Of a DNA stretch of 64,000 nucleotides, positions 12,926-25,298 are shown piece by piece. This DNA comes from Magnolia sinica (Eukaryota > Streptophyta > Magnoliopsida > Magnoliales > Magnoliaceae): contig NC_080575.1 in assembly GCF_029962835.1 (NCBI RefSeq), forward strand, positions 63,033,493-63,097,492, read 5' to 3'. A program made the position numbers and the translations under genes. The first letter of the stretch is position 1. Each line of letters begins with the position of its first letter. The notes beneath the pieces are model-generated. The model was not told the DNA's origin and ran no database searches. It was given only the letters and a program-made list of their open reading frames with translations.

Positions 12926-13612
12926 TGAAACCTATAACTAGAGATCTATTTCAGGTTCACGTTAGGCAGATGGGATTGAGGAAAACTTGAGTGATATACT
13001 TATTTTCTATTACCTTTGATCTTTCATTAATGAATAACACATTCTATTTATTCAGTAATCTTTTAAGATTGAAGATGAGACTGATAAAGTTGAATAACAT
13101 AATCGCACCATTCTTTTTTCATGCGATCAATGTTATGGCCTAAATTTAAAGCCAGGTTATGAGGTTATGAGATGAGTCGTACCTCATGTAGATTGACCTG
13201 CGTATTATAGACCCGACGTTCACCTAGTATTGTCTACTTTACGACGTGAATTATAGTCACGTGCTGGGACCTTTTACCTACAGATTGCTTGATTCAATCC
13301 AATCATTGTAACGTACGAGTAGCTAGTCCCGTAAGTGACTCTTTGTGTCCTTAGCTACCCTCCTCTTGTATATATGAGGATGAGATTAAGTGTCGCTACT
13401 TTAGTGTATTATGAAGAAAGGTCCTTGATTGGCCAGACTTAGTTATGCTAGGAAAGCTGCTTGATTAATTCCAAATTACACATCTGCATGAGGAAGATCC
13501 CATGATAGCTACACTAAGTTTCTAGAACTATAAATACGCACTTGAAGACTTATCCGCTGGCAATATCAAGTTGTTTTTATTAGACTTTTATAAACAATAT
13601 TTTTCTTAAAAA

Positions 13613-13649
<37 letters not shown>

Positions 13650-14155
13650 TATTGCTTTAAATTGGTTTTAGTCGAAGTTTGTAAAAAATCAAGTTTTCAG
13701 AATAACTCAATAAGTTAGATATGTGCGTATGTTGGCTGAGTACTCTAGATCAGGAGTTAACTCCATCCGGTGTGGTCATGCGGACTAGAACAGGCATTAC
13801 AAAGCTTGGGTTATTGAGTACTAGTTAGGTGGTCACTTAGTATTTAAGAACCTATGAGAAGATTACGGTGATCCAGCTGGTCCCACGCCTTTGATTCTTT
13901 TGATCGCCATGTTTGGTCTTTGATTGTTATTAGGCAAGTTAGATGGATAAATTTTTATGCCTATCCCACAATATGATTGAGTGGGAGGTGTTAGACATAG
14001 GCCAAAGGGGCCCACTGGTGAACAATCACTAGTGGGTGGGTCCCATATGTTTAGGCTTCTTCCAGCTTTTTCCTTTTTGTTGAGATTTCAAATTCATTTT
14101 TGAATTTGATTTTGGATAGGAGATAGGGAGAAGACCGGATAATCTGGTCTCAGAT
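12926..14155 (+). mobile_element. Copia 3' noncoding region and partial LTR, plus strand
   Basis: This is the inverted copy of the region next to the left outer LTR: the 3' noncoding part, a GAGTGGGAGG polypurine tract (13979-13988), then the start of an LTR (TGTTAGACATAGGCC at 13989) that is recognisable only to about 14155. An AT microsatellite lies at 13614-13647. Confidence 0.75.
13614..13647. repeat. (AT)n microsatellite
   Basis: An AT dinucleotide tract of about 34 bp, absent from the inverted counterpart near 4800, so it expanded after the two arms separated. Confidence 0.9.
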
Positions 14156-15429
14156 ATAGAAAGTTGATCAGGTGGGTCCAACCGATTATGATTCATGGCC
14201 TGAAAATAAGGTGGTGCGGCAATCAGATGGCCTACGCTAATGGGCGTTGAACACCTTTTACTATGGTGTGGTCCACCAGATTTGTGGGTTTGCCTCATTT
14301 TTAACCCCATGTCATAACATCATATAGAGAAAATAATGAATGGAGTGGATCCCGAGAAGTAATCAAAAGTGGACCCCACGTATCCAACCCAGATTGTATG
14401 GAATCTGTCCACAGGCAACCAGAATAGGTTGTGGCGTGTTGGCGTAAAATATGGAATGGTACCTTGAATCCAAACTTTCCATAACACCTACCGTGGCGTG
14501 TTTGCAGAAAAGATGGTTTTGATACCACGGTACTTTTATCCAAACAGTTCATGTAGTGGGCCACATTATGCATGTACATACTTAAAACCAATTTCGCTAT
14601 CTGGTAATTCAGACCATCTGATTGCACCCACTCTTAAATGTGGACCATTAGCTTTAATTCTTTATTTTCAAATTATGCTAATACCTTTATGGTGAAAGGT
14701 CTCATTTGATGTTGGAAATGATTAAGTCTAAAACTGAGCTAGCCAACAAAATGGATGGTTTGGATACAACTTATACCATGTGATCAGACCCACATGAGTG
14801 GCTGACGTCAATTTAGCTTGTATGATGAACGTCATCCAATCCACATCTCAAATACATCAGCTAGTGGTGTATTTCAATACAACAACATCAGCCACTAATA
14901 GCTATGTTGTATTTCAATATAACAACATCAGCCAAACTGATCTCCACGTGTGCATCAGATATGGCATAATGTACACCAGCCATTATGATCTCCACGTTTA
15001 CAACAGCTATTGCATGATGTACACAAGTCAAAATGACCCCCCATGTGTACGAAAGCTATGGAATGATGCATATCTGTGATGTACATGCATGTGGTATATT
15101 GCTGTTGTGATGTACACTCATGGGTTACATCACGTGGACCAATCCATAAACTAACAAAATGGGATACATAATGTGTATGGAAACATAATCGGGCTTTCAT
15201 GCACATGGCATACATGTATACAAAATTTAATCCACCGTACACATGACTTTTCATGTATGGAATCAAGATCATTCTAATTGACAGGTCGTGATAGTGGGTA
15301 CTGCCCACTAAATTTTATACGTGCACATATTGATCCAATACCATTCAAAAACCATGGATTCCAATCCAAAAAGAAAGGACGGGCTACTTACCTTTTTAGA
15401 TGAAAATAATCAGAGATCCGCCGTTGAAA
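14156..15429. other. Unassigned sequence inside the composite element
   Basis: No gene or domain is recognised. A segment near 14860-14935 repeats the phrase GTATTTCAATACAACAACATCAGCC. It may be element leader sequence or intergenic DNA trapped by rearrangement. Confidence 0.4.
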
Positions 15430-15441
15430 GCTCTGATACCA
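15430..15441 (-). other. Primer binding site of the outer copia element
   Basis: Minus strand TGGTATCAGAGC, the usual plant copia initiator-Met tRNA site, one base inside the right LTR. It sets the orientation of the outer element. Confidence 0.9.
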
Positions 15442-15442
15442 C

Positions 15443-15920
15443 TGTTGGGAAGCGCGGAAGGTGAGCCCTCAAGATCTGACGGTCTACATAAGTTTTGGAA
15501 CCCTCACAAAGCAGAAGATTGACGCTCCAACGGCCCGCCTATCTACTACTGGAGCAGATGGATCTATTCACACCTCTGATCCTACGGTATAAGTGGCCCC
15601 GGATCGCGATCTATGGATTAGATCATCCCAAGGACAAGCAAAAATGGACAGACCACTGTGCACACTATATCTCTCTCTGTATACTCTCAGTATTTCTTAT
15701 GATCGATTACGAGAGAGAGTCTCATCCTTTATATAGGAAGGAATGAGAGTTTGGATGAGATTGGATGAGACCATATCATCCGATCACATCCCTATCTCCC
15801 ATCAAAAATCAAATTCATATTTGAATTTGAAATTTAACTGAAAAGAAGAGGCCGGAATAAGCATGGGACGTACCCACTAGTGATTGCTCACTAGTGGGCT
15901 CCACTGGCCTAGGTCCAACA
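15443..15920 (-). repeat. Copia LTR (right; 5' LTR of the outer element)
   Basis: 478 bp, about 94% identical by eye to 3973-4448, followed by the GAAAC target duplication at 15921-15925. Confidence 0.9.
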
Positions 15921-15925
15921 GAAAC

Positions 15926-15982
15926 ACCAGCTTTCTCAGCCAAATCATGGAGGTCCAATTGCGCTTTATAGGAAATTATCAT
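15926..15982 (-). CDS. Possible host reading frame split by the copia insertion
   Basis: On the minus strand, from ATG at 15982-15980, a short frame reads MIISYKAQLDLHDLAEKAGV and reaches the target duplication. The host sequence on the other side (3972 to 3835) stays open in the same frame, through the (GAA)10 tract read as poly-Ser, to a stop. I do not recognise the protein. It may be a chance frame of about 65 residues, but the composition of the first 20 residues looks coding. Confidence 0.25.
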
Positions 15983-17194
15983 GGTTGGTTAGTCAAAACA
16001 AGTGAATCACTCAAAAGTCATCTAGAAGTTATATCAATTTGAGATACCTACTACGATGCAGAGACATAGGTCAGTGGCAAAGATGCCAAGTGATATCTCC
16101 TTTCTTTGGGTGGGCTTCAGCCAAGATCCACTAAACGAGAAAGCGGAGTAGATGTGTAAGGGAAGATTGAGGGGACAGTTCAAGGGACATGCCGATGTGC
16201 TACATTAATGAGATCCAGGCTATTCATTAGATGGGACCCACCCCGAACATTCCCTGGCTCAAAATCAGGGCAGTCCACTCATCAAGTAGGCAGTATTAGA
16301 AAAATAAGGAGTTCAACATGTGAGCCACATGATGAGTAGACAATCCTATTATTTGGTCTCATCCATGCTCATGGTCAGCCCACCTGATGAATCACACATA
16401 TGTGCAATCACTTGTCATGTTAGTCTTTCCTCATGCAACTTGCCTTTGCTTTTCTCATTGGGAAAAAAACAATGAGCAGGGTGGATGCGGACATTCATTC
16501 ATCCTGGAGAAGGAAACTTCAACTGTAGCTATTTCCTGTTCAATTGGATAGCCGCAGAAACAATCATAGGACTGTCATCCGATAGAACATCAAGGACCCT
16601 AAGCAATGGACAGATTCGAAAGAAGGCACATGGTTTTTCTTTGATGAAGGATGTCAAAGAAATACAAACTTATTGGCTTAAATATTTCAACTATCCAGTG
16701 AGAGATTCTGTGACAAATGCATTCACAAATGCTCGCATAGTTGTATTACAAACAAGAGAAGATTGATCCATAGTTTCATCGGATTTTCATTTCTACAAGG
16801 CCATGATTCATTGATGATTGATCCATCCTATTGATCTAATGAGACCGACTCTCGACAAACCATTCCTCCAAAATCTCCCACTTTGGAAGACCCTAGACAT
16901 CCAATCCTTGACATTTATTTTCAATTGAATGTAGTCCATTCCTGTACTTCTTTTTACACTTTGATTGAGGAGCCTACATGGTTGGTCCACTGTGAGACCC
17001 ATCAAATCAACAGTCACTGAAAAGTGGGACTACTTGTACCAAACTGAGGTAAAAGACACCAAATATTACTATTCATATCCTTGGGTGAAGGAGCATATAA
17101 TTCTTCTTGAGGAAACATAAGCAATCATGCCAATGCGCTGAAGAAAATAAGGCCATTATGTTGTCCACCATTGGCCATTCAACGTGATAACATC
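15983..17194. other. Intergenic stretch between two copia insertions
   Basis: Repeat-type phrases occur near 16200-16400 and 16830-17020. A 93-codon plus frame at 16485-16766 is not recognisable. No gene is supported. Confidence 0.5.
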
Positions 17195-19404
17195 CCCCAC
17201 CCACTTGTGTTTTATTTGAAGTGGCCCTGTGCAATATTTGCAATAATGTCATTAGTAACAAAAGTAAAAATACTAACATGTCCCACAACTGAACTTTTGT
17301 AAAATAGGCCAAATAAAGAGAGCTAAACACACAGGAATGGGCTAAGTTATGGTCCATAATACTCTCGCTTAAGTTGGAGCATATATATCACCAATGCCTA
17401 GCTTGACAGTGATGTAACCTAGGAGAGGATGACTGAGCTTTAGTAAACATATCTACCAGTTGATCTTGTGATTTGACAAATAGCATACTAGTAAGCATCT
17501 CCTTGATAAGGTGACAATTGACCTCGATATGTTTGGTTCTCTCACAACAAACATGATTGTTGGCAATGTGGGAAGCTGCTCAATTATCACAGCTTCATAG
17601 GAGTATCCACCACAAATTGAAGTTCGCCCATTAATGTCTTCAACCACATGAGTCCACATGTTGCATGAGCCATAGTCCTACATTCCGCTTCAACATTGAA
17701 CTAGCCACCAATGTCTTTTATTTTTTACAAATCCAAGTGACAAGGTTACCCCCTATAAAAATACAATAGCCAGTAGTCAACGCCTATCAAGTGGGGAGCT
17801 TGCCTAATCTGCATCCAAATATCCTTGTACACAAAGATGACCATTCCCCTTGTATAGGATATGGCGACCAAGCACTGCCTTTAAATACTTAAGAATATGA
17901 AACACCACCTCCATATGAAGAGTTCAAGGAGCTTACATGAACTGGCTGACCACACTTTGTGGTATCGGGTCGAGTGATGGTCAAATATATTATTTTCCCA
18001 CCAGACGGCAATATTTGGCTGGATCATTAGACAATTCTCCTTCCAAAATCAACTTCTGACTTGTATCCATAGGACTTTCAACGGGCTTAGCTCCTAGAAG
18101 ACCCGTCTCCTCCAATAGATCCATCACATATTTTCATTGTAACAGATTAATTCCCAACACAAACCTTGCAACTTCAATGCCTAAGAAGTATCTAAGACAA
18201 CCTAAGTCCTCTGTATAAAAATGTTTCCTCAAGAAATCTACAACTTTTCAAGTCATGTACGATCACTACTCATGATAAAAATATCGTTCACATGCACCTC
18301 TAACATGATACTGCCTGCCTCACTCTTCCTTACAAACACATAATGGTCTGCTTGGCTACGCTTCATACCAAATTCAAGCACCACTTCACTAAACTTATCA
18401 AACGAAGCTCTTGGAGACTGTTTCAAACTATAGATTGATTTTTATTTTTTTTTAAGGCCACATGCCTTATCTAACTCCCCCCTAAGCAACAAATCCGGAT
18501 AATTACTCCATATATATTTCTTCAACCAAATTGCCATGAAGATATACATTTTTTTACATCAAGTTGATATAGAGACCAGCCCAAATATGCAACAATAAAC
18601 ACAATCACATGTATTGAATTGAAATTCGCAACTAGGGAGATTTTCTAAGTGGTCAACTCGTACAATCTGAGAATATCCCTTTGTAACCAACCGCGCTTTC
18701 AATTGATCAACTAAACCATCAGGATAATACTTTACTGTATACACCCATCTGCATCCAACAAAATGCTTTCAAGCAGAGAGATCAACTAATATCGAATTTT
18801 GATTTTGATGTAGTTTAGCTATTTCTTCTTCCATAGCTCCTTTCCACCTTTCATACTTCAGAAAATCCTAGAAAGAATGAGAGATAGACATAGACGACAA
18901 CAACAAGGCAAACTGACGGAATGAAGGAGATAAATTAGTAAATGAAACAACATTGGAAATAGGATGTTGTGTATAAGAATGTGTTTCCTTGCTAAGTGCA
19001 ATAGGTAAATTACCTTCATTAGGAGATGTAGAGAGAAACTTTAAAGGGTGAAGATCTATCAACAAATCAAGAGGATTGGAAGAAGGCATGCCTAAATGTA
19101 CTCCCTCTCCATGCTTGGAACATCTAGAGTAAACCTGTAAAGGTTTATCTGTATGTTGCAAAGGTATCTCTTCAAAAATGCCCATAGAAACATTTGTTAC
19201 AACAGGCAAAGTAGTAATGGGATTTGCTTCAAGTTGTAAAGATTTTCCTCCCTTGGAGAAATATGAAGTTTGTTTGAAAAATGTGACATCTGCTGACACA
19301 TCTTTTGCGAGAAATAAGATTGTAACACTTGTATCCTCTTTGAGTATGAGAATAGCTGGGAAAGATAACAATTGATCACCCTGAGCAAGATGTTCCATAT
19401 CCAT

Positions 19405-20105
19405 TACGATTTGCCCATAACGGCAGATACATATAGGTAACAGCCATGACCGTTACGCGATACAAGGGTGAAATGAGGCAATTGGCTTTTTGGGACCGTA
19501 TCGGCTGTTACAGTGATCATAAAGGCTGTTACGGGGCATAACGATCGTTACCCCTATAACGGTCAAAAAACGGCCACTTTATTTTCTATTTAAATCCATT
19601 TTTCTCCTCTCTTTTTCACTTTTCTCATTCTAAAATTGTTCCTAGATTATTTTATAATAGATTTCAACCACTCTTACTATAGTTTTCAAGATTAAAACCG
19701 TAGATTTAAGTTATTTGAGCGAATAGAAGCTCCGATGGCCTTTTTTTCAAAAAATTTAAAAAGTAGTATTTATGCCTTTTTTTTCTAATTTCTAGTTTTA
19801 ATGCTTGATTGTAATGTGTAAACATTATATACATATAATCATATTCACAAATTCACTAGATAGCCCGATACAACACTCTCACCAAAGAGTAGACCGTTAC
19901 ACTACCATAAGCATGTTAAAAAAAAAAAAAACATATTTGTAATATTTACATTATTCTGGATTTTTTAGATATTTTTTCAGAATTTTTCAGGCAAAAAAAA
20001 ATTTCCAACCATTACGACGGTTGCAACGGTCATTACGCAATGTCTGATACCCATATTGGTAATGGTGGTGACCGTTACGACCACCGTTACCGATACAGAA
20101 TATCT
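19405..20105. mobile_element. Non-autonomous repeat inserted in the copia relic
   Basis: About 0.7 kb that interrupts the copia internal region. Both ends are rich in CCGTTACG/CGTAACGG motifs, partly as inverted repeats, with an AT-rich centre. ATATC occurs at both edges and may be a target duplication. It is possibly a MULE-like or other TIR element; the class is uncertain. Confidence 0.5.
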
Positions 20106-22676
20106 TGACCCTGAGTTTAAACTTTTCATGAACATGATCAAGCTCATGCATAAAACACAACCAAATACTTTTGGTGGGACAAAAAAAGTGGGGATGTTAG
20201 GACATAAAACAGAAAAGGAATTTTCCATCTAAGACGGATGAAGGAATCCTATTTATAAAATAGCATGCAGTTAAAATTGCATTACTCCAAAATATTTTAG
20301 GAACCTTCAAATTCAATAACAATTCCCTAGCGACTTCAAGTAAGTGACGATTCTTATGCTCGGCTACCTTATTTTGATGTGGTGTATGTGTACATGATGT
20401 TTGGTAAATGATGCCATGAGATGCAATACATGAATTAAAATCATTGGATATATATTCTCTACAATTATCAGAACGTAGGACACGCCTTAAAATGAAATTG
20501 TCTCAATTTCCCTATGAAATTCCTAAATTTTTTTATTTTATTTTTAAAAAAAAACACCTCTCGCCTATCTCTCATCAAATATAACCAAGTCATTCTAGAG
20601 TAATCATCCATAAATATAACAAAGTACTCAAAGGTTGATAAACTAGTAAAATGAAATGGACACCAAATATCCGAATGTACTAAATAAAAAGGTTTATCAC
20701 TCATTTTGTTAAGATGAGGAAGAATGGACGCTCTATGGTGCTTGCTCAACTCACAAGCTTCACACTGTAACTCGGAAACATGCAACAATGACGGAACTAG
20801 ACTTTTCAAACTACTTAAAGAGGGATCAAACCTGATAATAAAAGGGATATTAAACTTCACAATCAAGATTAGCAATTCACGATCAAGATTAGTAAAGTTA
20901 CTCCAGAATTTCCTTACTTCATTTAGTCCACGATCAAGATAGTAAAGTTCATTTGCTTCCTACCCTCCACCAATCATCCTCCATTTCTTTAGATCCTGAA
21001 ATTGACAATAATAGGGATAGAACGTGATAGAACAATTTAGAGACTTGGTTAGTTTACTCACTGATAATAAACTTAAAGGAAATTTAGGAATATAAAGTAC
21101 TGACATAAGTGAAAGTGACAAGGTAGGACGAGCAGTGCCCAACCTAGACACATGGGTTGATGTGCCGTCTACTAAAGTGATAGAAGAAATAGGTGACAAT
21201 TTGATTAACTGAGACAATTCAGTTTGTTTACTAGGCATATGATTAGAAACACTTGAATCAATGACCCAAGGGGTATATCACTTGATGCAAGACATTGTAC
21301 TTGATTGAGCAAAAGCTATTGTGGAGGATAATGTGAGAGTGGAACAATCCTTCAGAAGTCTAGCATATTCCTCCTTAATCAAAGTAATTGTCTCACCTTA
21401 GGTACTCAGCTAAAAAAAAAAAAACAAAGGGAATAAGCTTAGGAGCATAACCTTTGGTGCCACCATATGAACTTGACTTTCCCAAGCAAGTTTTCTCACA
21501 AGATCCCAACATGCGTCAACTCTATAATTACTAATACCACAATGAGTGCAACGTTGGTTGCCCCGACCACGACTACTATTGAAATTTGCACCGCGACCTC
21601 CCCAATTATTTCTACCTCCCCTTGAATCTCTGCCACCAACTCAACCATCATGTGCACAACCTTGACTCCCCCATCACCTCTACCAGACATAGAAACAAGA
21701 GTTGAACGATCTGAAGGAGATGAACCCTATACACTAAGTACACGTTGAACACGAGCAAATGTCTTCGTAATAGATAGAATCTCACTACCTCCAAGAATTT
21801 GGGCATGAACATGCTTAAACTCGAGACGAAGTCCAGAGAGGAATTTAACAACACATAATTCCTCTCTATCGTCTCATAATATCATAATCAAGGGTCAATG
21901 GCTAGTATACATATAATTCTTCCCACATTTCCCTCAAGGTTGAATAGTATTAGTCAATACTCGCCTCCTTGTTGTAGGGTAAATATGTTTTGAAACAACT
22001 CAAAGATTTTTATTAAGTTCTTTTCACCCAAATACATTTCTATCAAAATTTCCCATACTTTCTTCATGGTTTTGAGAAAGATAACATTTGTGTTGATTTA
22101 AGGCTCTATACTATTCCAAAGTAGAGCTCTAATTTTTACATCCTCTGCCACCATATCTTCATATTCAGATGAACTTTCTTTAAGTTCGGGGGAAGTCAAA
22201 TATTTCATCTTTCTTTTTCTTGTGAGAAATACCTCTACTGATGTAGCCCATTGAAGGTAATTTGATCCATTGAGTTTGGTCAATGTAATCTAGAAGTTCC
22301 TTGACTTCGATGGAGACAGAATATTTAAATTGGCTTCATTCTTTGTATCCATAAGTTTAGGAAAATGAAATAAATCACTAAGAGAATAATATTTGATTTG
22401 AACTTACCAACAAGTATATTAGAATCCGATGAACAACGACGGACGATGGTTCAACACCACTTCTTGCCTCAACACACCTTGACACATGCACACACTGGTT
22501 CTTCACCACTCGTCATACTCACGTTCAACACATATTTAACTTCTTCAAATCTTACCATAAAAACCTGGCCACATACGTATGATACCCTGCTTTATCCATT
22601 ACAATGGATATAGGTGAAAGAGGGCATCACACACCTTCACAGGGGGGGGGGGAGAGATGTAAGGGTTTGGATGTTC

Positions 22677-22885
22677 CCCAATCTCTTATGTTTTATTTGA
22701 AGTGATTTTGCAATAGTTGCAATAATTCCATTAGTAACAAAAGTAAAAATACCTAACATTTCCTACAACTAAACTTATGTATGTCCCCCAATCTCTTATG
22801 TTTTATTTGAAGTGATTTTGCAATAGTTGCAATAATGCCATTAGTAGCAAAAGTAAAAATACCCAACATGTCCTACAACTAAACT
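22677..22885. repeat. Tandem duplication of about 104 bp inside the copia LTR
   Basis: The block beginning CCCCAATCTCTTATGTTTTA occurs twice head to tail (about 22677-22780 and 22781-22885) with few differences. The other LTR of this relic has one copy. Confidence 0.9.
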
Positions 22886-23165
22886 TATGTAAGATAGGAT
22901 AATTAAAGAAAGCTAAACACATAGTAATGGTGTAACACTCACCACCAAAAATATTGTTGAGAGCGTACATCAATTATAGAAGCAACAACATTCAAATCAT
23001 CTAGGTCTACCGGTCACAAGGCCCATCAATGTCTCCAAAATATTCTTCTTAAGAAGCCGCATTTACGTGCATTAGGATCCTTATCTAAAACATTACAGGA
23101 ATGCGAAAGTTACAGAATCTATACATGGCAGTTTGAAATGTAATAGGAGATGGAGAGAGACATAC

Positions 23166-23310
23166 CTTTTAATGTTCCAGCTGCATATAAAGCTTCTTCT
23201 GCAATAGGTTTCCATTGTTCGGCACACGAGTAGTTTATGCCTAGACCAACACTCAATCCTCTCAAGAGATGCACTGTTCGGAGAATTGAAAATAGCTCCT
23301 CCGGAAAAGT
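23166..23310 (-). pseudogene. Isolated exon resembling an ABC1/UbiB-family kinase
   Basis: The minus strand has a splice acceptor (TTTTTAG before 23310), a 145-nt open exon and a donor (GTATGT from 23165). The product begins TFPEELFSILRTVHLLRGLS and continues VGLGINYSCAEQWKPIAEEAL. This resembles the C-terminal helical part of plant ABC1/UbiB (aarF-domain) kinases, which act in plastids and mitochondria in quinone and lipid metabolism. The identification is from memory and not certain. No other exon of such a gene could be named nearby: a copia relic lies just downstream and a LINE/copia nest upstream. It is either a stranded exon of a gene torn apart by insertions or a transposed fragment. 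Confidence 0.5.
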
Positions 23311-23595
23311 CTAAAAACAGCAATGAAAACGATATACAATGTAATGGAATAAATCAGCATGAAGCAAACAAATTCAAGAACACAAATCCAACTCCTAAAT
23401 CCAGCTTTATTTGGGTGACCCAAAACACCTCAAATGTGTGACATGAACATAGTTATGTATCTATGTTTGGATGCAGATTCATGTATATGCATATGTTTTT
23501 GTGCTTATGTATGTAAATGTTGTTCATCACATTACAGCCAACCATATTAGAGTAACAGTACCTCAATCTTATCCGTTGCATATGCAAGGAGTTAC

Positions 23596-23632
<37 letters not shown>

Positions 23633-24071
23633 CACGGTCTAACTAATCAAGATGACAAAAGTTTCTTCCCAAAGTCTCGCTTGGTTTAGACTGGTGCATT
23701 TGTTTCTGCAAATCATGCGTCTTCTCCTCCATGCACTCCTTGTGAGTATTTATTCAGAAGCCATGGATCACATGACAGGTATGTTGGATCTTTCTTTCAC
23801 TGTATCAACTTTTTCTCAGTTGTGATACCATCAGAATAGCTGATGGGACTCCAGTTCCAATTAAAGGTAGAAGAAACATCTTATAAAAAAATTTCTTATT
23901 TAAACAGCAACAACACATTAAAAAATAATAATAATAAATAATAAATAAAAAAATCCTTAAATTTCTATAGAGGTCTTCCAAAAAGATGTCGTTAAACTCC
24001 TCGGCAACAATGCCCAATCACCATATTGGACTTGATTTTCTTTAACATGGGTAATCAAGCAGGATACTCTG
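23311..24071. other. Noncoding stretch
   Basis: It contains an AT microsatellite (23598-23628) and an A/AAT-rich tract (23918-23955). No coding exon is supported. Confidence 0.5.
23598..23628. repeat. (AT)n microsatellite
   Basis: An AT dinucleotide tract of about 30 bp. Confidence 0.95.
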
Positions 24072-24887
24072 TCAAATATCCCACATGACCACATGTAAGT
24101 GTAACTTATCCTCTTGGCCTAAACGGACCGAAAGACCAACCCAATCATTAACAGAATTTAGAAGCATCCACGAAACCTCGAAAAGCATGAAGAAGGAACA
24201 CATATTTCCAGTGAGAAACCCGCAATGCAGATAGAGATCGCCATCTCCTTGTCGAAAGCACACACTTGGGAGAGTCATTCTTCTTAAATTTTCAAAGGAG
24301 AGGATTTCTTATCTAAGAAAATGCTTCAGCATGAGGAGCCGAAGTACCAAACTTTAATACATGGTGGCCTAGGAAGATTTGCAGGGATATGAGACTTAAA
24401 GAACCCCTTTGCCAAAAAGGTCCCAAGAGATGAGGGGACTGATCCTTTCATCACTCTTGTTGGAGGGGAGGAAGGTACCTCTGAGAATGCAAAGCAACTA
24501 TGAAAGCACAACAGGCTTCTTAGTTCCACACTACTCACCCAATATGTCCTAGCAATCCTTGATAAGGATATTCCTATATGAGAGCAAGAATAGTTGAGGA
24601 ATCTATCCAGAAAGGCAGTAACCCCAACCCATGACTTCACTGAATTTGGTTCTATCATCATTTGCCAACTCTAAATCTCACTCCACCAACAAAGATTTTT
24701 CTCACGCCTCTTGGTATGTCACTAAAAGTTGAAATATCCTTCCACATAAAAGAGTCCCTTCTGTTTCTAACTCCAATAGGAATACTATCTTATTCCTTTT
24801 CCTCATAGTTGCTAGAAATTATGTTCCTCCATAAAGCTCCTTGTTTGCTGCCAAAACCTCACCCTCATTAGATAGAAAGGTCCAATT
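24072..24887 (-). mobile_element. LINE (L1-type) relic, zf-RVT end
   Basis: Minus-strand frames show the region downstream of the LINE reverse transcriptase, with a zf-RVT-like stretch at 24072-24278 (MTLPSVCFRQGD, LHCGF, FFMLFEVSWM). The upstream part of the same LINE lies at 30389-30810 beyond the inserted copia element. Several stops and frame changes show it is dead. No poly-A tail was identified. Confidence 0.7.
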
Positions 24888-25259
24888 TGATGGGGTTTTT
24901 ACCCCATGCTCGACCAATCGTGAGCCTTACACGACTGGTCGAGGGCTGGTGCACGACCAGTCGTGGAGTCGAGTCCTGACTTGACTCAAATTCTAGCGAC
25001 TTTAGACTATTTTTTCCAAGGGTGCTCGACCAGTCGAGGGTGGTGCTCAACCGGTCGTGGGTGGCACTCGACCGGTTGTGGCTTCATCTCGACTGGTCAT
25101 GGTTATACAGATTCGTTCCGCGATTTTGCGGATTGCGAAAATATGAGTCCTTTTGCAACTGGGATTCGAAAAGGAGTTTCCTAAAACTATAAATAAGGGT
25201 TCCTAGGTTTTTCTGTGTATATAAAAAAATACAAGAGGGCTATCAAAGGTGTGAGGGAA

Positions 25260-25298
<39 letters not shown>

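Larger units (their letters stand above)
3973..15920 (-). mobile_element. Composite copia retrotransposon island
   Basis: An 11.9 kb unit bounded by two LTRs (3973-4448 and 15443-15920), both TG...CA, flanked by GAAAC. The PBS complement lies next to the right LTR, so the outer element points to the minus strand. Inside are a minus-strand pol 3' portion (4449-6378), a tandemly duplicated LTR block of another family (6384-9309), and a plus-strand gag-pol region of the outer family (9310-12925) with its 3' end and a partial LTR (to 14155). A further 1.3 kb (14156-15442) has no clear identity. The two outer LTRs differ at about 30 of 477 positions by eye (about 6%), mostly transitions, so insertion was probably a few million years ago, depending on the rate assumed. 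It is broken, with about six breaks in the plus-strand coding part. Confidence 0.85.
17195..22946 (-). mobile_element. Copia element relic, minus strand
   Basis: On the minus strand, from high to low coordinate: partial 5' LTR (about 22590-22946), gag (near 22100-22290, LNGSNYLQWATSVEVFL), protease/GAG-pre-integrase (near 20960-21240), integrase (20470-20880, with VHSDIWCPF and FMDDYSRMTW), then reverse transcriptase (near 18560-18740, LKARLVTKGYSQI) and RNase H (about 17450-17700), and a partial 3' LTR (17195-17352). It is heavily decayed, with well over ten breaks, and carries another repeat at 19405-20105. It looks older than the two elements whose LTRs are still paired. Confidence 0.85.

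Noticed and set aside
4449-15442. Single ordinary copia element on one strand
   Set aside because: PBS position and outer LTR orientation contradict the strand of the main gag-pol region.
16485-16766. 93-codon plus-strand frame starting MRTFIHPGEGNFNCSY
   Set aside because: No recognisable domain or splice context, and it lies among repeats. Retained only as a remark.
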